Counted from the stretch's first letter, positions 18,987 through 29,934 are shown. The stretch is DNA of 64,000 bases from Streptomyces sp. CA-278952 (GCF_028747205.1 NZ_CP112880.1:6448001-6512000); one strand, 5' to 3'. The notes: a model not told the origin generated them from the sequence alone. A program made the numbers and translations.

Positions 18987-19598
18987 ATGCGCAACCGAAG
19001 AGTCAGGCCCGGAAGGTTCTCGTTCACCGCCCTCCTGGCCGCCGTCCTGCTCGCCGTCCCCGCGGGCACCGCCACCGCCGCCCAGTCCCCGGACGGGGCG
19101 ACGGGCTCCACCGTCGCCGCCGCCCAGCGACTCGACATCACGATGCAGGCGCAACAGCAGAGCAACTGGTGCTGGGCGGCCGGCGGCAACACCATCGCCG
19201 CCTGGTTCGGCCGCACCTACTCCCAGAACCAGTTCTGCAACGCCGCCTTCAACCGCGGCCAGAACTCCCAGTGCCCCAACTCGCAGGCCACCCTCGGCAA
19301 CGTCCAGACCGGACTGTCCTGGGCCGGGGTCAGGCCCGGCAGTTACGTCACCGGCTGGCTCCGCTACCCGACCGTGCAGGCCGAGATATCCGCCCAGCGC
19401 CCCATCGAGACCCGCATCCAGTGGTCGTCCGGCGGCGGCCACATGCACGTCATCTACGGGTACGACGACGCCAACAGCTGGGTCTACTGGGGCGATCCGT
19501 GGCCCTCCAGCGACCGCTACAACTGGGCCTCGCACGCCTGGTACGTCAACAACAACGAGTTCTCCTGGACCCACTCGCTCTACCGGATCGGGGCGTGA
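18987..19598 (+). CDS. secreted papain-like cysteine protease
   Basis: 203 aa. It has a Sec-type signal (RRVRPGRFSFTALLAAVLLA, cleavage after ATA near residue 30). The mature domain has the papain-family nucleophile context QQSNWCWAAGGNTIA (Cys about 57), with a preceding Gln for the oxyanion hole, and a later catalytic His in GGGHMHVIYGYDD (about 153). The ATG at 18987 has GGGAGGA upstream and opens directly onto the signal peptide. It is probably an extracellular peptidase of the C39_2/papain-like group. The next gene starts 4 bases after its stop, so the two are coupled. Confidence 0.82.
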   Translation: MRNRRVRPGRFSFTALLAAVLLAVPAGTATAAQSPDGATGSTVAAAQRLDITMQAQQQSNWCWAAGGNTIAAWFGRTYSQNQFCNAAFNRGQNSQCPNSQATLGNVQTGLSWAGVRPGSYVTGWLRYPTVQAEISAQRPIETRIQWSSGGGHMHVIYGYDDANSWVYWGDPWPSSDRYNWASHAWYVNNNEFSWTHSLYRIGA

Positions 19599-19602
19599 GG
19601 TC

Positions 19603-20526
19603 ATGAACTCCACCACCCGGCGCATCGCCGTCGCCACCGCCCTCACCGGCGCCGCCCTCTTCACCGCCGCCGCCCCCGCCCTCGCCGACGACGGCCGGGC
19701 GGCCGCGCCGAAACTGACCGCCGCCACCCTCGAAGCGGCCCACGAGGCCGCCACCGAGCCCGCGACCCTGTCCACCCTGTCCCGCTTCTTCGCCCGGGAG
19801 GGTGCGGTGAGCAGGACGGCGAGCGCGCCCAGGATCGAGGGGAGGACCGTTCCCGTCCGTACGCTCTCCGCCGCCTTCGTCGCCGGAAAGCCCGGGGCCG
19901 CCCCGAGCACCCTGGACTACCTGGCCAGCACCGCCGTCTCCTCCGACGGCCAGAAAGCCTCCCTGTGGACCGTCCCCGGGACGGACGGGGGCGACCGGTG
20001 GCAGGTGGTGAACATCGCCACCGGCGACGACGAGGCCCGCTACACCGCACAGGGGGCCCGCGCGCTCCCCGGCGGCACCGTCTTCCGCGAACCGCAGATC
20101 GACGCCTGGTACGTCCACGACGGCTCCCGGGTGCTCCCGCTCGACGAGGACGCGAAGACCGCCGTGGGCGCCCGTGGCACCGAGCTGAGCGCCTACCGGG
20201 CCCGGGTCCAGGAGGCGTACGGCGACAAGCTGCCCGGCTCCGGATACGCCCGCTCCGGCAAGGCCGGCGGCTACGGCCCCGACGCGGTCACCGGCACCGG
20301 GGGAGCCCCGGCAGCCGCCCCCGCTCCCGGCCCGGTCGGGGACCAGGCCCCCGACACCGCCGGAAGCCCCGCGCTCGCCGGCACGGCATCCGGTTCGCCG
20401 GACACGGCCCTGACCGCCGTGTCCACGACCGCCGGGGCCGGGGCGCTGCTCGCCCTGGCCCTCTGTGGGGCCGCCGCCCTGCGCCGCAGGAACCGTGCCG
20501 GGCGATCCCCGGCCACGGACGCCTGA
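19603..20526 (+). CDS. cell-surface protein with C-terminal anchor, partner of the protease
   Basis: 307 aa of unrecognised family. A signal peptide (RRIAVATALTGAALFTAAAPALA, cleavage near residue 27) is followed by a mixed alpha/beta region of about 190 residues, a Pro/Ala/Gly-rich linker, one hydrophobic helix (GAGALLALALCGAAAL) and an Arg-rich tail. LAGTA, about 20 residues before the helix, resembles a sortase LAXTG signal with Ala in the last position. The protein could therefore be wall-anchored or simply membrane-anchored. Spacing of 4 bases behind the protease suggests a joint role, for example as propeptide, inhibitor or substrate; this is inference. Confidence 0.7.
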   Translation: MNSTTRRIAVATALTGAALFTAAAPALADDGRAAAPKLTAATLEAAHEAATEPATLSTLSRFFAREGAVSRTASAPRIEGRTVPVRTLSAAFVAGKPGAAPSTLDYLASTAVSSDGQKASLWTVPGTDGGDRWQVVNIATGDDEARYTAQGARALPGGTVFREPQIDAWYVHDGSRVLPLDEDAKTAVGARGTELSAYRARVQEAYGDKLPGSGYARSGKAGGYGPDAVTGTGGAPAAAPAPGPVGDQAPDTAGSPALAGTASGSPDTALTAVSTTAGAGALLALALCGAAALRRRNRAGRSPATDA

Positions 20527-20626
20527 GCGGCGGCCACCGGCCCACGGGCCCGCGCTCCGGGGTGCGAACACCCCACGGCACCCCGGAGCGCGGCACCGCC
20601 CCCGGCAATACGTGAGGACGACGCGC

Positions 20627-20648
20627 TGTCACCGCCCGCAAGTAGGGT
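20627..20648 (+). promoter_or_regulatory. PafBC-type DNA-damage promoter of uvrC
   Basis: TGTCACCG (20627-20634), 8-base spacer, TAGGGT (20643-20648), then 7 bases to the ATG. It keeps TGTCA, the 8-base spacing and the consensus -10 TAGGGT, but has CC where the motif has GT. The mRNA is predicted to be leaderless. Confidence 0.7.
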
Positions 20649-20655
20649 GTGAGAC

Positions 20656-22746
20656 ATGGCAGACCCCTCCAGCTACCGCCCCAAGCCGGGACAGATCCCC
20701 GACTCCCCGGGGGTCTACAAATTCCGCGACGAACACCGCCGGGTGATCTACGTCGGGAAGGCCAAGAACCTGCGCCAACGCGTGGCCAATTACTTCCAGG
20801 ACCTGGCGGGCCTCCATCCGCGCACGCGCACGATGGTCACCACCGCCGCCTCCGTCGAGTGGACGGTCGTCTCCACCGAGGTCGAGGCGCTCCAGCTGGA
20901 GTATTCCTGGATCAAGGAGTTCGACCCCCGGTTCAACGTCAAGTACCGCGACGACAAGAGCTACCCCTACCTCGCGGTCACGCTCAACGAGGAGTTCCCC
21001 CGCGTGCAGGTCATGCGCGGCGCCAAGAAGAAGGGCGTGCGCTACTTCGGTCCGTACGGCCACGCCTGGGCGATCCGCGAGACGGTCGACCTGATGCTCC
21101 GCGTCTTCCCCGTCCGCACCTGCTCCGCCGGGGTCTTCAAGAACGCCGCGCGCACCGGCCGCCCCTGCCTGCTGGGCTACATCGGCAAGTGCTCGGCCCC
21201 CTGCGTCGGCCGGGTCACCCCCGAGGAACACCGGGAGCTGGCCGAGGACTTCTGCGACTTCATGGCCGGCCGCACGGGCACGTACATCCGCCGCCTGGAG
21301 AAGGACATGATGCAGGCGGCCGAGGAGATGGAGTACGAGCGGGCGGCCCGCCTCCGCGACGACGCCGAGGCCCTCAAGCGGGCCATGGAGAAGAGCGCCG
21401 TCGTCCTCGCCGACGCCACCGACGCCGACCTGATCGCCGTCGCCGAGGACGAGCTGGAGGCAGCCCTCCAGATCTTCCACGTGCGCGGCGGCCGGGTGCG
21501 CGGCCAGCGCGGCTGGGTCACCGACAAGGTCGAGGCGGTGGACACCTCCGGCCTCGTCGAGCACGCCCTCCAGCAGCTGTACGGGGAGGAGCGCGGCGAC
21601 GCCGTCCCCAAGGAGGTCCTGGTCCCCGCCCTGCCCGAGGACGCCGAAGCGGTCTCCCAGTGGCTCGCCGAGCGCCGGGGCTCCCAGGTCAGCCTGCGCA
21701 TCCCGCAGCGCGGCGACAAGAAGGACCTCATGGCCACCGTCCAGCGCAACGCCCAGCAGACGCTAGGGCTGCACAAGACCAAGCGCGCCTCCGACCTGAC
21801 CACCCGCTCCCGCGCCCTGGAGGAGATCGCCGAGGCGCTGGGCCTGGACACCGCGCCGCTGCGCATCGAGTGCTACGACATCTCCCACCTCCAGGGCGAC
21901 GACGTGGTGGCCTCCATGGTCGTCTTCGAGGACGGCCTCGCCCGCAAGAGCGAGTACCGCCGCTTCCAGATCAAGGGCTTCGAGGGCCAGGACGACGTCC
22001 GCTCGATGCACGAGGTGATCGGCCGGCGCTTCAAGCGCTACCTCCAGGACAAGGAACGCACGGGGGAGTGGGAAGAGACACCGGGGGCCGCCCCCGGTGC
22101 CGCCGGTCCCGTTCCCGGCGCCCCCGGCCCCGCTCCGGTCCCCGCCGCCACCGGCCCCGTCCCCGCCCCGGACCTCACCGCCGCCTCCCCGGACGACGAG
22201 CCCGAGCCCCGGGAGGACGACGGCCGCCCCAAGCGGTTCGCCTACCCGCCGCAGCTCGTCGTCGTCGACGGCGGGCAGCCCCAGGTGGCCGCCGCCAAGC
22301 GCGCCCTGGACGAGCTGGGCATCGACGACATCGCGGTCTGCGGCCTCGCCAAGCGCCTGGAAGAGGTCTGGCTCCCCGACGACGACGACCCCGTCGTCCT
22401 GCCCCGCTCCAGCGAGGGCCTCTACCTCCTCCAGCGCATCCGGGACGAGGCCCACCGCTTCGCCATCACCTACCAGCGCGCCAAACGCGCCAAGCGCATC
22501 CGCAGCAGCCCCCTCGACGACGTGACCGGCCTCGGCGAGACCCGGAAGCAGGCCCTCATCAAGCATTTCGGCTCGGTGAAGAAGCTCAGGCAAGCGACAA
22601 TCGACGAGATCTGCGAGGTCCCCGGGATAGGGCGAAGGACGGCGGAATCGGTGGCCGCCGCCCTCGCCTCGACCACTCCCGCGGCACCTGCCGTGAACAC
22701 GGCCACAGGAGAGATCATCGAAGAGGACGACGGGGGCAGCTCATGA
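20656..22746 (+). CDS. uvrC: excinuclease ABC subunit UvrC
   Basis: 696 aa. The dual-incision nuclease of nucleotide excision repair. The N-terminal GIY-YIG domain shows [19 protein letters not shown] (about residues 17-35). A UVR motif, [20 protein letters not shown] (about 228-247), binds UvrB. The RNase H-like endonuclease core has the Asp of [10 protein letters not shown] (about 408) and [11 protein letters not shown] (about 533). The C-terminal (HhH)2 domain ends with [13 protein letters not shown] Pro/Ala-rich insert of about 45 residues (about 475-520) splits the nuclease half. The stop overlaps the rapZ start as ATGA, opening a four-gene operon. Confidence 0.98.
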   Translation: MADPSSYRPKPGQIPDSPGVYKFRDEHRRVIYVGKAKNLRQRVANYFQDLAGLHPRTRTMVTTAASVEWTVVSTEVEALQLEYSWIKEFDPRFNVKYRDDKSYPYLAVTLNEEFPRVQVMRGAKKKGVRYFGPYGHAWAIRETVDLMLRVFPVRTCSAGVFKNAARTGRPCLLGYIGKCSAPCVGRVTPEEHRELAEDFCDFMAGRTGTYIRRLEKDMMQAAEEMEYERAARLRDDAEALKRAMEKSAVVLADATDADLIAVAEDELEAALQIFHVRGGRVRGQRGWVTDKVEAVDTSGLVEHALQQLYGEERGDAVPKEVLVPALPEDAEAVSQWLAERRGSQVSLRIPQRGDKKDLMATVQRNAQQTLGLHKTKRASDLTTRSRALEEIAEALGLDTAPLRIECYDISHLQGDDVVASMVVFEDGLARKSEYRRFQIKGFEGQDDVRSMHEVIGRRFKRYLQDKERTGEWEETPGAAPGAAGPVPGAPGPAPVPAATGPVPAPDLTAASPDDEPEPREDDGRPKRFAYPPQLVVVDGGQPQVAAAKRALDELGIDDIAVCGLAKRLEEVWLPDDDDPVVLPRSSEGLYLLQRIRDEAHRFAITYQRAKRAKRIRSSPLDDVTGLGETRKQALIKHFGSVKKLRQATIDEICEVPGIGRRTAESVAAALASTTPAAPAVNTATGEIIEEDDGGSS

Positions 22747-23720
22747 CCGAGAACAGCCACGAGACCGCACAGAACACCGCGGACACCGACATCGACACCG
22801 ACCGAGCAGACGGAGCAGCAGACGTGAGTACGAACACCCCGAACGAGACGGGTGAGGCGGCCATCCCCGAGCTGGTGATCATCTCCGGGATGTCGGGCGC
22901 CGGCCGCAGCACCGCTGCCAAGTGTCTGGAGGACCTCGGCTGGTTCGTCGTCGACAACCTGCCGCCCGCGCTCATCCCCACCATGGTGGAGCTCGGCGCC
23001 CGCTCGCAGGGCAACGTGGCCCGGATCGCCGTCGTCGTCGACGTACGCGGCCGGCGCTTCTTCGACAACCTCCGCGAATCCCTCGCGGACCTGGAGGCCA
23101 AGCACGTCACCCGGCGGATCGTCTTCCTGGAGTCCTCCGACGACGCCCTCGTGCGCCGATTCGAGTCCGTCCGCCGCCCGCACCCCCTCCAGGGCGACGG
23201 CCGCATCGTCGACGGCATCGCGGCCGAGCGTGACCTGCTGCGCGAGCTGCGCGGCGACGCCGACCTGGTCATCGACACCTCCAGCCTCAACGTGCACGAG
23301 TTGCGGGCCAAGATGGACGCCCAGTTCGCGGGCGAGTCGGAGCCGGAGCTGCGCGCCACGGTGATGTCCTTCGGCTACAAGTACGGCCTGCCCGTCGACG
23401 CCGACCTGGTCGTCGACTGCCGCTTCCTGCCCAACCCGCACTGGGTCCCCGAACTGCGCCCCTTCACCGGCGTCAACGAGGAGGTGTCCGACTACGTCTT
23501 CGACCAGCCGGGCGCCAAGGAGTTCCTCAACCAGTACACCGAGCTGCTCCAGCTGATCGCCGCCGGCTACCGCCGCGAGGGCAAGCGGTACGTGACCATC
23601 GCCGTCGGCTGCACCGGCGGCAAGCACCGCTCCGTCGCCATGTCGGAGAAGCTCTCCGCCCGCCTCGCCGCCGAAGGCGTCGAGACCGTCCTCGTCCACC
23701 GCGACATGGGGCGAGAGTGA
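22743..23720 (+). CDS. rapZ: RapZ/YvcJ-family P-loop nucleotide-binding protein
   Basis: 325 aa. In enterics RapZ adapts RNase E to the GlmZ sRNA; in Gram-positives YvcJ is a GTPase-like protein with roles in competence or cell envelope. The Walker [10 protein letters not shown] (about residues 48-56), FVVDNLPP, and the RapZ C-terminal signature [15 protein letters not shown] (about 288-302) are clear. About 40 residues of acidic, Thr/Asp-rich N-terminus precede the domain and are not part of the family core; an internal GTG could also serve as start. The chosen ATG overlaps the uvrC stop. It is coupled to yvcK by a 4-base overlap. Confidence 0.93.
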   Translation: MTENSHETAQNTADTDIDTDRADGAADVSTNTPNETGEAAIPELVIISGMSGAGRSTAAKCLEDLGWFVVDNLPPALIPTMVELGARSQGNVARIAVVVDVRGRRFFDNLRESLADLEAKHVTRRIVFLESSDDALVRRFESVRRPHPLQGDGRIVDGIAAERDLLRELRGDADLVIDTSSLNVHELRAKMDAQFAGESEPELRATVMSFGYKYGLPVDADLVVDCRFLPNPHWVPELRPFTGVNEEVSDYVFDQPGAKEFLNQYTELLQLIAAGYRREGKRYVTIAVGCTGGKHRSVAMSEKLSARLAAEGVETVLVHRDMGRE

Positions 23721-24751
23721 CCGGACGCAATCTGCGGATGCGACGACTGAGCCGCGCCACCTCGGCGCTCTCCGGCCGCAAACGCGGTGCTCAGCCCAAG
23801 GTCGTCGCGCTCGGCGGCGGCATGGGGCTCTCGGCGTCCCTGGCGGCGCTGCGCCGGATCACCGGCGATCTCACGGCCGTGGTCACCGTCGCCGACGACG
23901 GCGGCTCCAGCGGCCGGCTGCGCGAGGAGCTGGGCGTGCTGCCCCCCGGCGACCTCCGCAAGGCGCTCGCCGCGCTGTGCGGCGACGACGACTGGGGCCG
24001 CACCTGGTCCCGGGTCATCCAGCACCGCTTCGAGTCCCAGGGCGACCTCCACGAGCACGCGGTCGGCAATCTGCTGATCGTGGCCCTCTGGGAGCAGCTC
24101 GGCGACCACGTACAGGCGCTCGACCTGGTCGGCAAGCTGCTCGGCGCGCACGGGCGGGTGCTGCCGATGTCGGCCGTCCCGCTGGAGCTCCAGGCGCTGG
24201 TCAAGGGCCACGACCCCGACCTGCCCGACGCGATCGTCACCGTGCGCGGCCAGGCCACGGTGGCGCTCACCCCCGGCGAGGTGCAGTCCGTGCACGTGGT
24301 CCCGCCCGACCCGCCGGCCGTCCCGGAAGCCGTGGAAGCGGTCCTGGACGCCGACTGGGTGGTGCTCGGCCCCGGCTCCTGGTTCTCCTCGGTGATCCCG
24401 CACCTGCTCGTGCCGGAACTGCTCGACGCGCTGGTCACCACGAAGGCCCGCAAGGTCCTCTCGCTGAACCTCGCACCCCAGCCCGGTGAAACAGAAGGCT
24501 TCTCACCGCAGCGTCATTTGGAGGTTTTGGGGCGACACGCCCCTAAACTCGCCTTGGACGTGGTGCTGGCCGATGAGGCCGCCGTGCCCGACCGTGAGTC
24601 ACTCGCCGATGCCGCACTACGGCTCGGAGCCGCGGTCGAGCTGGCGCCGGTGGCATCGCCCGACGGCGTTCCGGTCCATGATCAGGAGCTGTTGGCCGCC
24701 GCGTACGACCGTATTTTTCGGATGCATGGAAGGATCGGCCCATGGCGATGA
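23717..24751 (+). CDS. yvcK: YvcK/CofD-like gluconeogenesis-factor homologue
   Basis: 344 aa. The YvcK family binds UDP-sugars and is needed for cell-wall metabolism and growth on gluconeogenic carbon. The signature [19 protein letters not shown] (about residues 28-46), [16 protein letters not shown] and [13 protein letters not shown] identify it; the C-terminal half has [17 protein letters not shown]. It starts at GTG overlapping the rapZ stop and ends 10 bases inside whiA. The order rapZ-yvcK-whiA is conserved across actinobacteria and firmicutes. A WhiA-type GACAC site lies inside its 3' end. Confidence 0.93.
   Translation: MTGRNLRMRRLSRATSALSGRKRGAQPKVVALGGGMGLSASLAALRRITGDLTAVVTVADDGGSSGRLREELGVLPPGDLRKALAALCGDDDWGRTWSRVIQHRFESQGDLHEHAVGNLLIVALWEQLGDHVQALDLVGKLLGAHGRVLPMSAVPLELQALVKGHDPDLPDAIVTVRGQATVALTPGEVQSVHVVPPDPPAVPEAVEAVLDADWVVLGPGSWFSSVIPHLLVPELLDALVTTKARKVLSLNLAPQPGETEGFSPQRHLEVLGRHAPKLALDVVLADEAAVPDRESLADAALRLGAAVELAPVASPDGVPVHDQELLAAAYDRIFRMHGRIGPWR
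24534..24549 (+). promoter_or_regulatory. candidate internal whiA promoter with WhiA-type GACAC box
   Basis: GACAC (24534-24538) sits within a GGGGCG/CGCCCC dyad, followed by TAAACT (24544-24549). WhiA is known to recognise GACAC and to bind its own promoter region in Streptomyces. The site is inside yvcK, about 190 bases before whiA. Confidence 0.4.
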
Positions 24752-25731
24752 CGCCAGCGGTGAAGAACGAAATCTCTCATCTTCCCGTCACCCGGACCTG
24801 CTGCAGGAAAGCAGAGGTCTCGGCGATTCTTCGGTTCGCGGGCGGCCTGCACCTGGTGAGCGGGCGGATTGTGATCGAGGCGGAGCTGGACACCGGCAAC
24901 GCCGCCCGCCGCCTCAAGCGCGACATCCTGGAGATCTTCGGGCACAGCTCGGAGCTGATCGTGATGGCCCCCGGCGGACTGCGCCGCGGCTCGCGCTTCG
25001 TCGTACGGGTGGTGGCGGGCGGTGACCAGCTGGCCCGCCAGACCGGTTTGGTGGACGGCCGCGGCCGTCCGATCCGCGGGCTGCCCCCGCAGGTGGTCTC
25101 GGGGGCCACCTGCGACGCCGAGGCGGCCTGGCGCGGCGCCTTCCTCGCCCACGGCTCGCTCACCGAGCCCGGCCGCTCCTCCTCGCTGGAGGTCACCTGC
25201 CCGGGACCGGAGGCGGCCCTCGCCCTGGTCGGGGCGGCGCGCCGGCTCTCCATCGCGGCCAAGGCCCGCGAGGTGCGCGGCGTGGACCGCGTGGTCGTCC
25301 GCGACGGCGACGCGATCGGCGCCCTGCTGACCCGGCTCGGCGCCCACGACGCGGTGCTCGCCTGGGAGGAGCGCCGGATGCGGCGCGAGGTCCGCGCCAC
25401 GGCCAACCGGCTCGCCAACTTCGACGACGCGAACCTGCGCCGCTCGGCCCGCGCCGCGGTCGCCGCCGGGGCCCGGGTGGGGCGTGCGCTGGAGATCCTC
25501 GGCGAGGAGGTCCCCGAGCACCTGGCCGCCGCGGGACGGCTCCGCATGGAGCACAAGCAGGCCTCCCTGGAGGAGCTCGGCGCGCTCGCCGACCCGCCGC
25601 TGACCAAGGACGCGGTCGCCGGCCGGATCCGCCGGCTGCTGGCGATGGCCGACAAGCGGGCCCAGGATCTTGGCATCCCGGGGACCGAGTCGACCCTCAG
25701 CGAGGAGCTCGCCGACGGCCTGGTCGGCTGA
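24742..25731 (+). CDS. whiA: sporulation transcription factor WhiA
   Basis: 329 aa. DNA-binding developmental regulator that acts with WhiB to activate early sporulation-septation genes. The N-terminal region has the degenerate homing-endonuclease (LAGLIDADG-like) fold: [18 protein letters not shown] (about residues 20-37) and [16 protein letters not shown] (about 128-143). The C-terminal helix-turn-helix contains [20 protein letters not shown] and [22 protein letters not shown]. Near-complete agreement with Streptomyces WhiA supports the ATG at 24742. It is the last gene of the uvrC operon and is followed by a hairpin. Confidence 0.97.
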   Translation: MAMTPAVKNEISHLPVTRTCCRKAEVSAILRFAGGLHLVSGRIVIEAELDTGNAARRLKRDILEIFGHSSELIVMAPGGLRRGSRFVVRVVAGGDQLARQTGLVDGRGRPIRGLPPQVVSGATCDAEAAWRGAFLAHGSLTEPGRSSSLEVTCPGPEAALALVGAARRLSIAAKAREVRGVDRVVVRDGDAIGALLTRLGAHDAVLAWEERRMRREVRATANRLANFDDANLRRSARAAVAAGARVGRALEILGEEVPEHLAAAGRLRMEHKQASLEELGALADPPLTKDAVAGRIRRLLAMADKRAQDLGIPGTESTLSEELADGLVG

Positions 25732-25772
25732 CTCGGCGACAGGCAGGGGACGTTGGCCCCGGCAGGCGAAAC

Positions 25773-25808
25773 GGAGGTCCGTACTCCTACTGACGAGTAC
25801 GGATCTCC
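25773..25808 (+). terminator. hairpin terminator after whiA
   Basis: 14-bp stem with one G-T pair (25773-25786 with 25795-25808) and an 8-base loop, 41 bases after the whiA stop. Confidence 0.65.
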
Positions 25809-25932
25809 GGTCGTATCCGGTGGCGTGCGGAGGCCCTCTCGATGTCACCCCCGGGCCCCAGGAGAGGTAGGGTCGGAAGCGGTCGGGGACATCCCTATAC
25901 AACTCGCCGGCGTCGAAAACCGGCGTACCTAA

Positions 25933-26958
<1,026 letters not shown>

Positions 26959-26990
26959 TCCTCGGGCCGGCAGGCACATCGATGTAAGCG

Positions 26991-27032
26991 AAGGGGCTCG
27001 ACCGGCGCAAAGAAGCGCGGGTCGAGCCCCTT
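26991..27032 (+). terminator. hairpin between gap and pgk
   Basis: Perfect 13-bp outer stem AAGGGGCTCGACC (26991-27003) with 27020-27032, plus an inner GCGC/GCGC stem. It lies in the 113-bp gap between gap and pgk and could end or attenuate gap transcription, or stabilise a processed gap mRNA 3' end. Confidence 0.75.
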
Positions 27033-27071
27033 AGCATGCTCATCGGTCCTTCCAAGGAGTGAACGGAACAG

Positions 27072-28283
27072 ATGAAGACGATCGACGAACTTCTCGCCGA
27101 AGGGGTCGCGGGCAAGCGGGTATTCGTCCGTGCCGACCTCAACGTGCCGCTGGACGGCACCACGATCACCGACGACGGCCGTATCCGCGCCGTCGTTCCG
27201 ACGATCGCCAAGCTCGCCGAGGCCGGCGCGCGCGTCGTCGTCGCCTCCCACCTCGGCCGCCCCAAGGGCGCCCCGGACCCGGCCTTCTCGCTGGCGCCCG
27301 CCGCCGCACGCCTGGGTGAACTCCTCGGAGCCGAGGCCGCCTTCGCCACCGACACGGTCGGCGAGTCCGCCCGCGCCGCCGTCGCCGGCCTCGCCGACGG
27401 CCAGGTCGCGGTCATCGAGAACCTCCGCTTCAACGCCGGCGAGACGTCCAAGGACGACGCCGAGCGCGGCGCCTTCGCCGATCAGCTGGCCGAGCTCGCG
27501 GACCTCTACGTGGGCGACGGCTTCGGCGCCGTGCACCGCAAGCACGCCTCGGTCTTCGACCTCCCGGCCCGGCTCCCGCACTACGCGGGCTACCTCATCG
27601 CCACCGAGGTCGGCGTCCTGAAGAAGCTCACCACCGACGTCAAGCGGCCGTACGCCGTCGTCCTCGGCGGCGCCAAGGTCTCCGACAAGCTCGGCGTGAT
27701 CGACCACCTGCTGGAGCGGGCCGACCGCATCCTCATCGGCGGCGGCATGGCGTACACCTTCCTCAAGGCCCAGGGCCACGAGGTCGGCAGCTCGCTGCTC
27801 CAGGAGGACCAGATCCCGGCCGTCCAGGAGTACCTGCGACGGGCCGAGGAGAAGGGCGTGGAGTTCGTCCTCCCCGTCGACGTCGTGGTCGCCCCGTCCT
27901 TCCCGGACCTCAAGACCAAGGCCCCGGCCCACCCCACCACCGTCGCCGCCGACGCCATGCCGGCCGGCGAGATGGGGCTGGACAACGGACCGGAGACCAA
28001 CAAGCTCTACGCATCGAAGCTCGCCGACGCGGCCACCGTCTTCTGGAACGGCCCGATGGGCGTCTTCGAACACCCCGACTTCGCCGACGGCACCCGCGCG
28101 GTCGCCCAGGCGCTCGTCGACTCGTCGGCCTTCAGCGTCGTCGGCGGTGGCGACTCCGCCGCGGCCGTTCGCATCCTGGACTTCGACGAGAATGCTTTCG
28201 GACATATTTCGACCGGTGGCGGCGCGAGTCTCGAGTACCTCGAGGGCAAGACGCTTCCCGGCCTCGCCGCACTGGAGGACTGA
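27072..28283 (+). CDS. pgk: phosphoglycerate kinase
   Basis: 403 aa. Transfers phosphate from 1,3-bisphosphoglycerate to ADP. The N-domain motif [13 protein letters not shown] (about residues 17-29), [12 protein letters not shown] (about 56-67), the ATP-side [19 protein letters not shown] (about 193-211), NGPMGVFE (about 328) and the C-terminal GGGDSAAAV (about 358-366) are intact. AAGGAG lies upstream of the ATG. tpiA starts 6 bases after the stop, so pgk and tpiA are cotranscribed. Confidence 0.97.
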   Translation: MKTIDELLAEGVAGKRVFVRADLNVPLDGTTITDDGRIRAVVPTIAKLAEAGARVVVASHLGRPKGAPDPAFSLAPAAARLGELLGAEAAFATDTVGESARAAVAGLADGQVAVIENLRFNAGETSKDDAERGAFADQLAELADLYVGDGFGAVHRKHASVFDLPARLPHYAGYLIATEVGVLKKLTTDVKRPYAVVLGGAKVSDKLGVIDHLLERADRILIGGGMAYTFLKAQGHEVGSSLLQEDQIPAVQEYLRRAEEKGVEFVLPVDVVVAPSFPDLKTKAPAHPTTVAADAMPAGEMGLDNGPETNKLYASKLADAATVFWNGPMGVFEHPDFADGTRAVAQALVDSSAFSVVGGGDSAAAVRILDFDENAFGHISTGGGASLEYLEGKTLPGLAALED

Positions 28284-28289
28284 CCTTTC

Positions 28290-29066
28290 ATGACCACCCG
28301 TACCCCGCTGATGGCGGGCAACTGGAAGATGAACCTCAACCACCTCGAGGCCATCGCCCACGTCCAGAAGCTCTCCTTCGCCCTGGCCGACAAGGACTAC
28401 GAGGCCGTCGAGGTCGCCGTCCTGCCGCCCTTCACCGACCTGCGCTCCGTGCAGACCCTGGTGGACGGCGACAAGCTGAAGATCAAGTACGGCGCCCAGG
28501 ACATCTCGGCGCACGACTCCGGCGCGTACACCGGTGAGATCTCCGGCCCCATGCTCGCCAAGCTGCGCTGCACGTACGTGGCCGTCGGCCACAGCGAGCG
28601 CCGCCAGTACCACGGCGAGAGCGACGAGATCTGCAACGCCAAGGTGAAGTCCGCCTACAAGCACGGCCTGACCCCGATCCTCTGCGTCGGCGAGGGGCTG
28701 GACATCCGCAAGGCCGGTGACCAGGTCTCCTACACGCTCGCGCAGCTCGACGGCGCCCTGAAGGACATCCCGGCCGAGCAGGCCGAGACCATCGTGATCG
28801 CCTACGAGCCGGTCTGGGCCATCGGGACCGGCGAGGTCGCCACCCCCGAGGACGCCCAGGAGGTCTGCGGCGCGATCCGCGGCCGGCTGGCCGAGCTGTA
28901 CTCCCAGGAGCTGGCCGACGCCGTCCGCATCCAGTACGGCGGCTCGGTGAAGTCCGGCAACGTCGCGGCCATCATGGCGCAGCCCGACGTGGACGGCGCC
29001 CTCATCGGCGGCGCCGCACTGGACGCCGACGAGTTCGTCAAGATCGTCCGCTTCCGCGACCAGTGA
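28290..29066 (+). CDS. tpiA: triosephosphate isomerase
   Basis: 258 aa. Interconverts dihydroxyacetone phosphate and glyceraldehyde 3-phosphate. It has the substrate-binding GNWKMN (about residues 9-14), the catalytic His of VGHSERR (about 98-104), the catalytic Glu in [11 protein letters not shown] (about 170-180, flexible loop) and the phosphate-binding YGGSVK (about 215). Length and motifs are standard. It is coupled to pgk and followed by a hairpin. Confidence 0.97.
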   Translation: MTTRTPLMAGNWKMNLNHLEAIAHVQKLSFALADKDYEAVEVAVLPPFTDLRSVQTLVDGDKLKIKYGAQDISAHDSGAYTGEISGPMLAKLRCTYVAVGHSERRQYHGESDEICNAKVKSAYKHGLTPILCVGEGLDIRKAGDQVSYTLAQLDGALKDIPAEQAETIVIAYEPVWAIGTGEVATPEDAQEVCGAIRGRLAELYSQELADAVRIQYGGSVKSGNVAAIMAQPDVDGALIGGAALDADEFVKIVRFRDQ

Positions 29067-29099
29067 GTATGCGGTAGCGCGGATCCGTCGTACCCTTGC

Positions 29100-29133
29100 G
29101 GGGGCCGGAGGGGCGTCTCGCCCTTCGGCCCCC
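29100..29133 (+). terminator. hairpin terminator after tpiA
   Basis: GGGGGCCG (29100-29107) pairs with CGGCCCCC (29126-29133); an inner GGGCG/CGCCC stem stacks on it. 34 bases past the tpiA stop. Confidence 0.7.
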
Positions 29134-29182
29134 GGTGTACGTACACGCAGTAGTCAAGAATTCCGGAAAGTAGGGACCAGCC

Positions 29183-29419
29183 GTGGTTTTGGCGTTCCAG
29201 ATCGCTCTGATCGTCTTCAGCCTGCTGCTGATGCTGCTGGTGCTCATGCACAAGGGCAAGGGTGGCGGCCTCTCCGACATGTTCGGTGGCGGAATGCAGT
29301 CCTCCGTCGGTGGCTCCTCGGTCGCCGAGCGCAACCTCGACCGGATCACCGTCGTGGTCGGCCTGGTCTGGTTCGCGTGCGTCGTGGTACTCGGTCTGCT
29401 CGTCAAGCTGGACAACTGA
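29183..29419 (+). CDS. secG: preprotein translocase subunit SecG
   Basis: 78 aa. Small accessory subunit of the SecYEG channel. Two hydrophobic helices (about residues 2-22 and 54-72) flank the conserved cytoplasmic loop with HKGKGGGLSDMFGGG (about 23-37). GTG start with TAGGGA upstream. Its position between tpiA and an RbpA-family gene is the usual actinobacterial arrangement. Confidence 0.93.
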   Translation: MVLAFQIALIVFSLLLMLLVLMHKGKGGGLSDMFGGGMQSSVGGSSVAERNLDRITVVVGLVWFACVVVLGLLVKLDN

Positions 29420-29529
29420 CCCGTCGTCCGCGCATACCGGTGACGGTGTAACTCCTTCCACTGGACGCGCGTTGGGCCTTACGTAGACTGGGGCATCGCT
29501 CGAGCACCATCACGCAGGGAGTTACGACC

Positions 29530-29865
29530 GTGGCAAGTGGCAACGCGATCCGGGGAAGCCGGGTCGGAGCGGGGCCGATGGGGGAGGCGGAGCGAGGCGA
29601 GTCCGCGCCGCGCGCCCGCATCTCCTTCTGGTGCTCGAACGGGCACGAGACGCAGCCGAGCTTCGCCCATGACGCGCAGGTGCCTGACATCTGGGACTGC
29701 CCGCGCTGCGGCTTCCCGGCCGGCCAGGACAAGGACAGCCCGCCCGACCCGCCCCGCACCGAGCCGTACAAGACGCACCTGGCGTACGTACGCGAGCGGC
29801 GGAGCGACGAGGACGGCGAGGCGATTCTCGCCGAGGCGCTGGCCAAACTCCGCGGCGAGATCTGA
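29530..29865 (+). CDS. RbpA-family RNA polymerase-binding protein
   Basis: 111 aa. RbpA proteins bind the principal sigma factors and RNA polymerase and stabilise open complexes. The zinc-binding core shows CSNGH (about residues 38-42) and CPRCG (about 60-64). The C-terminal sigma-interaction helix has the family pattern THLAYVRERR, then AILAEALAKLR (about 82-107). Streptomyces carry more than one RbpA-like protein. This copy, beside secG, differs from classical RbpA in its short Gly-rich N-terminus and may be the paralogue. GTG start with AGGGAG upstream. Confidence 0.82.
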   Translation: MASGNAIRGSRVGAGPMGEAERGESAPRARISFWCSNGHETQPSFAHDAQVPDIWDCPRCGFPAGQDKDSPPDPPRTEPYKTHLAYVRERRSDEDGEAILAEALAKLRGEI

Positions 29866-29905
29866 GGCCCCTCCCACGCGGTTCCACGGAACCCCAGTCG
29901 TTCAC

Positions 29906-29934
29906 CGGCCGGACACCCCACGGGTGTCCGGCCG
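29906..29934 (+). terminator. hairpin terminator after the RbpA-family gene
   Basis: Perfect 13-bp stem CGGCCGGACACCC (29906-29918) with 29922-29934 and a 3-base loop, 40 bases past the stop. Confidence 0.8.

Noticed and set aside
24520..24560. Terminator within yvcK at the GGGGCG/CGCCCC dyad
   Set aside because: The stem is short (six pairs around GACAC) and lies within a conserved coding sequence; a regulatory reading is more likely.
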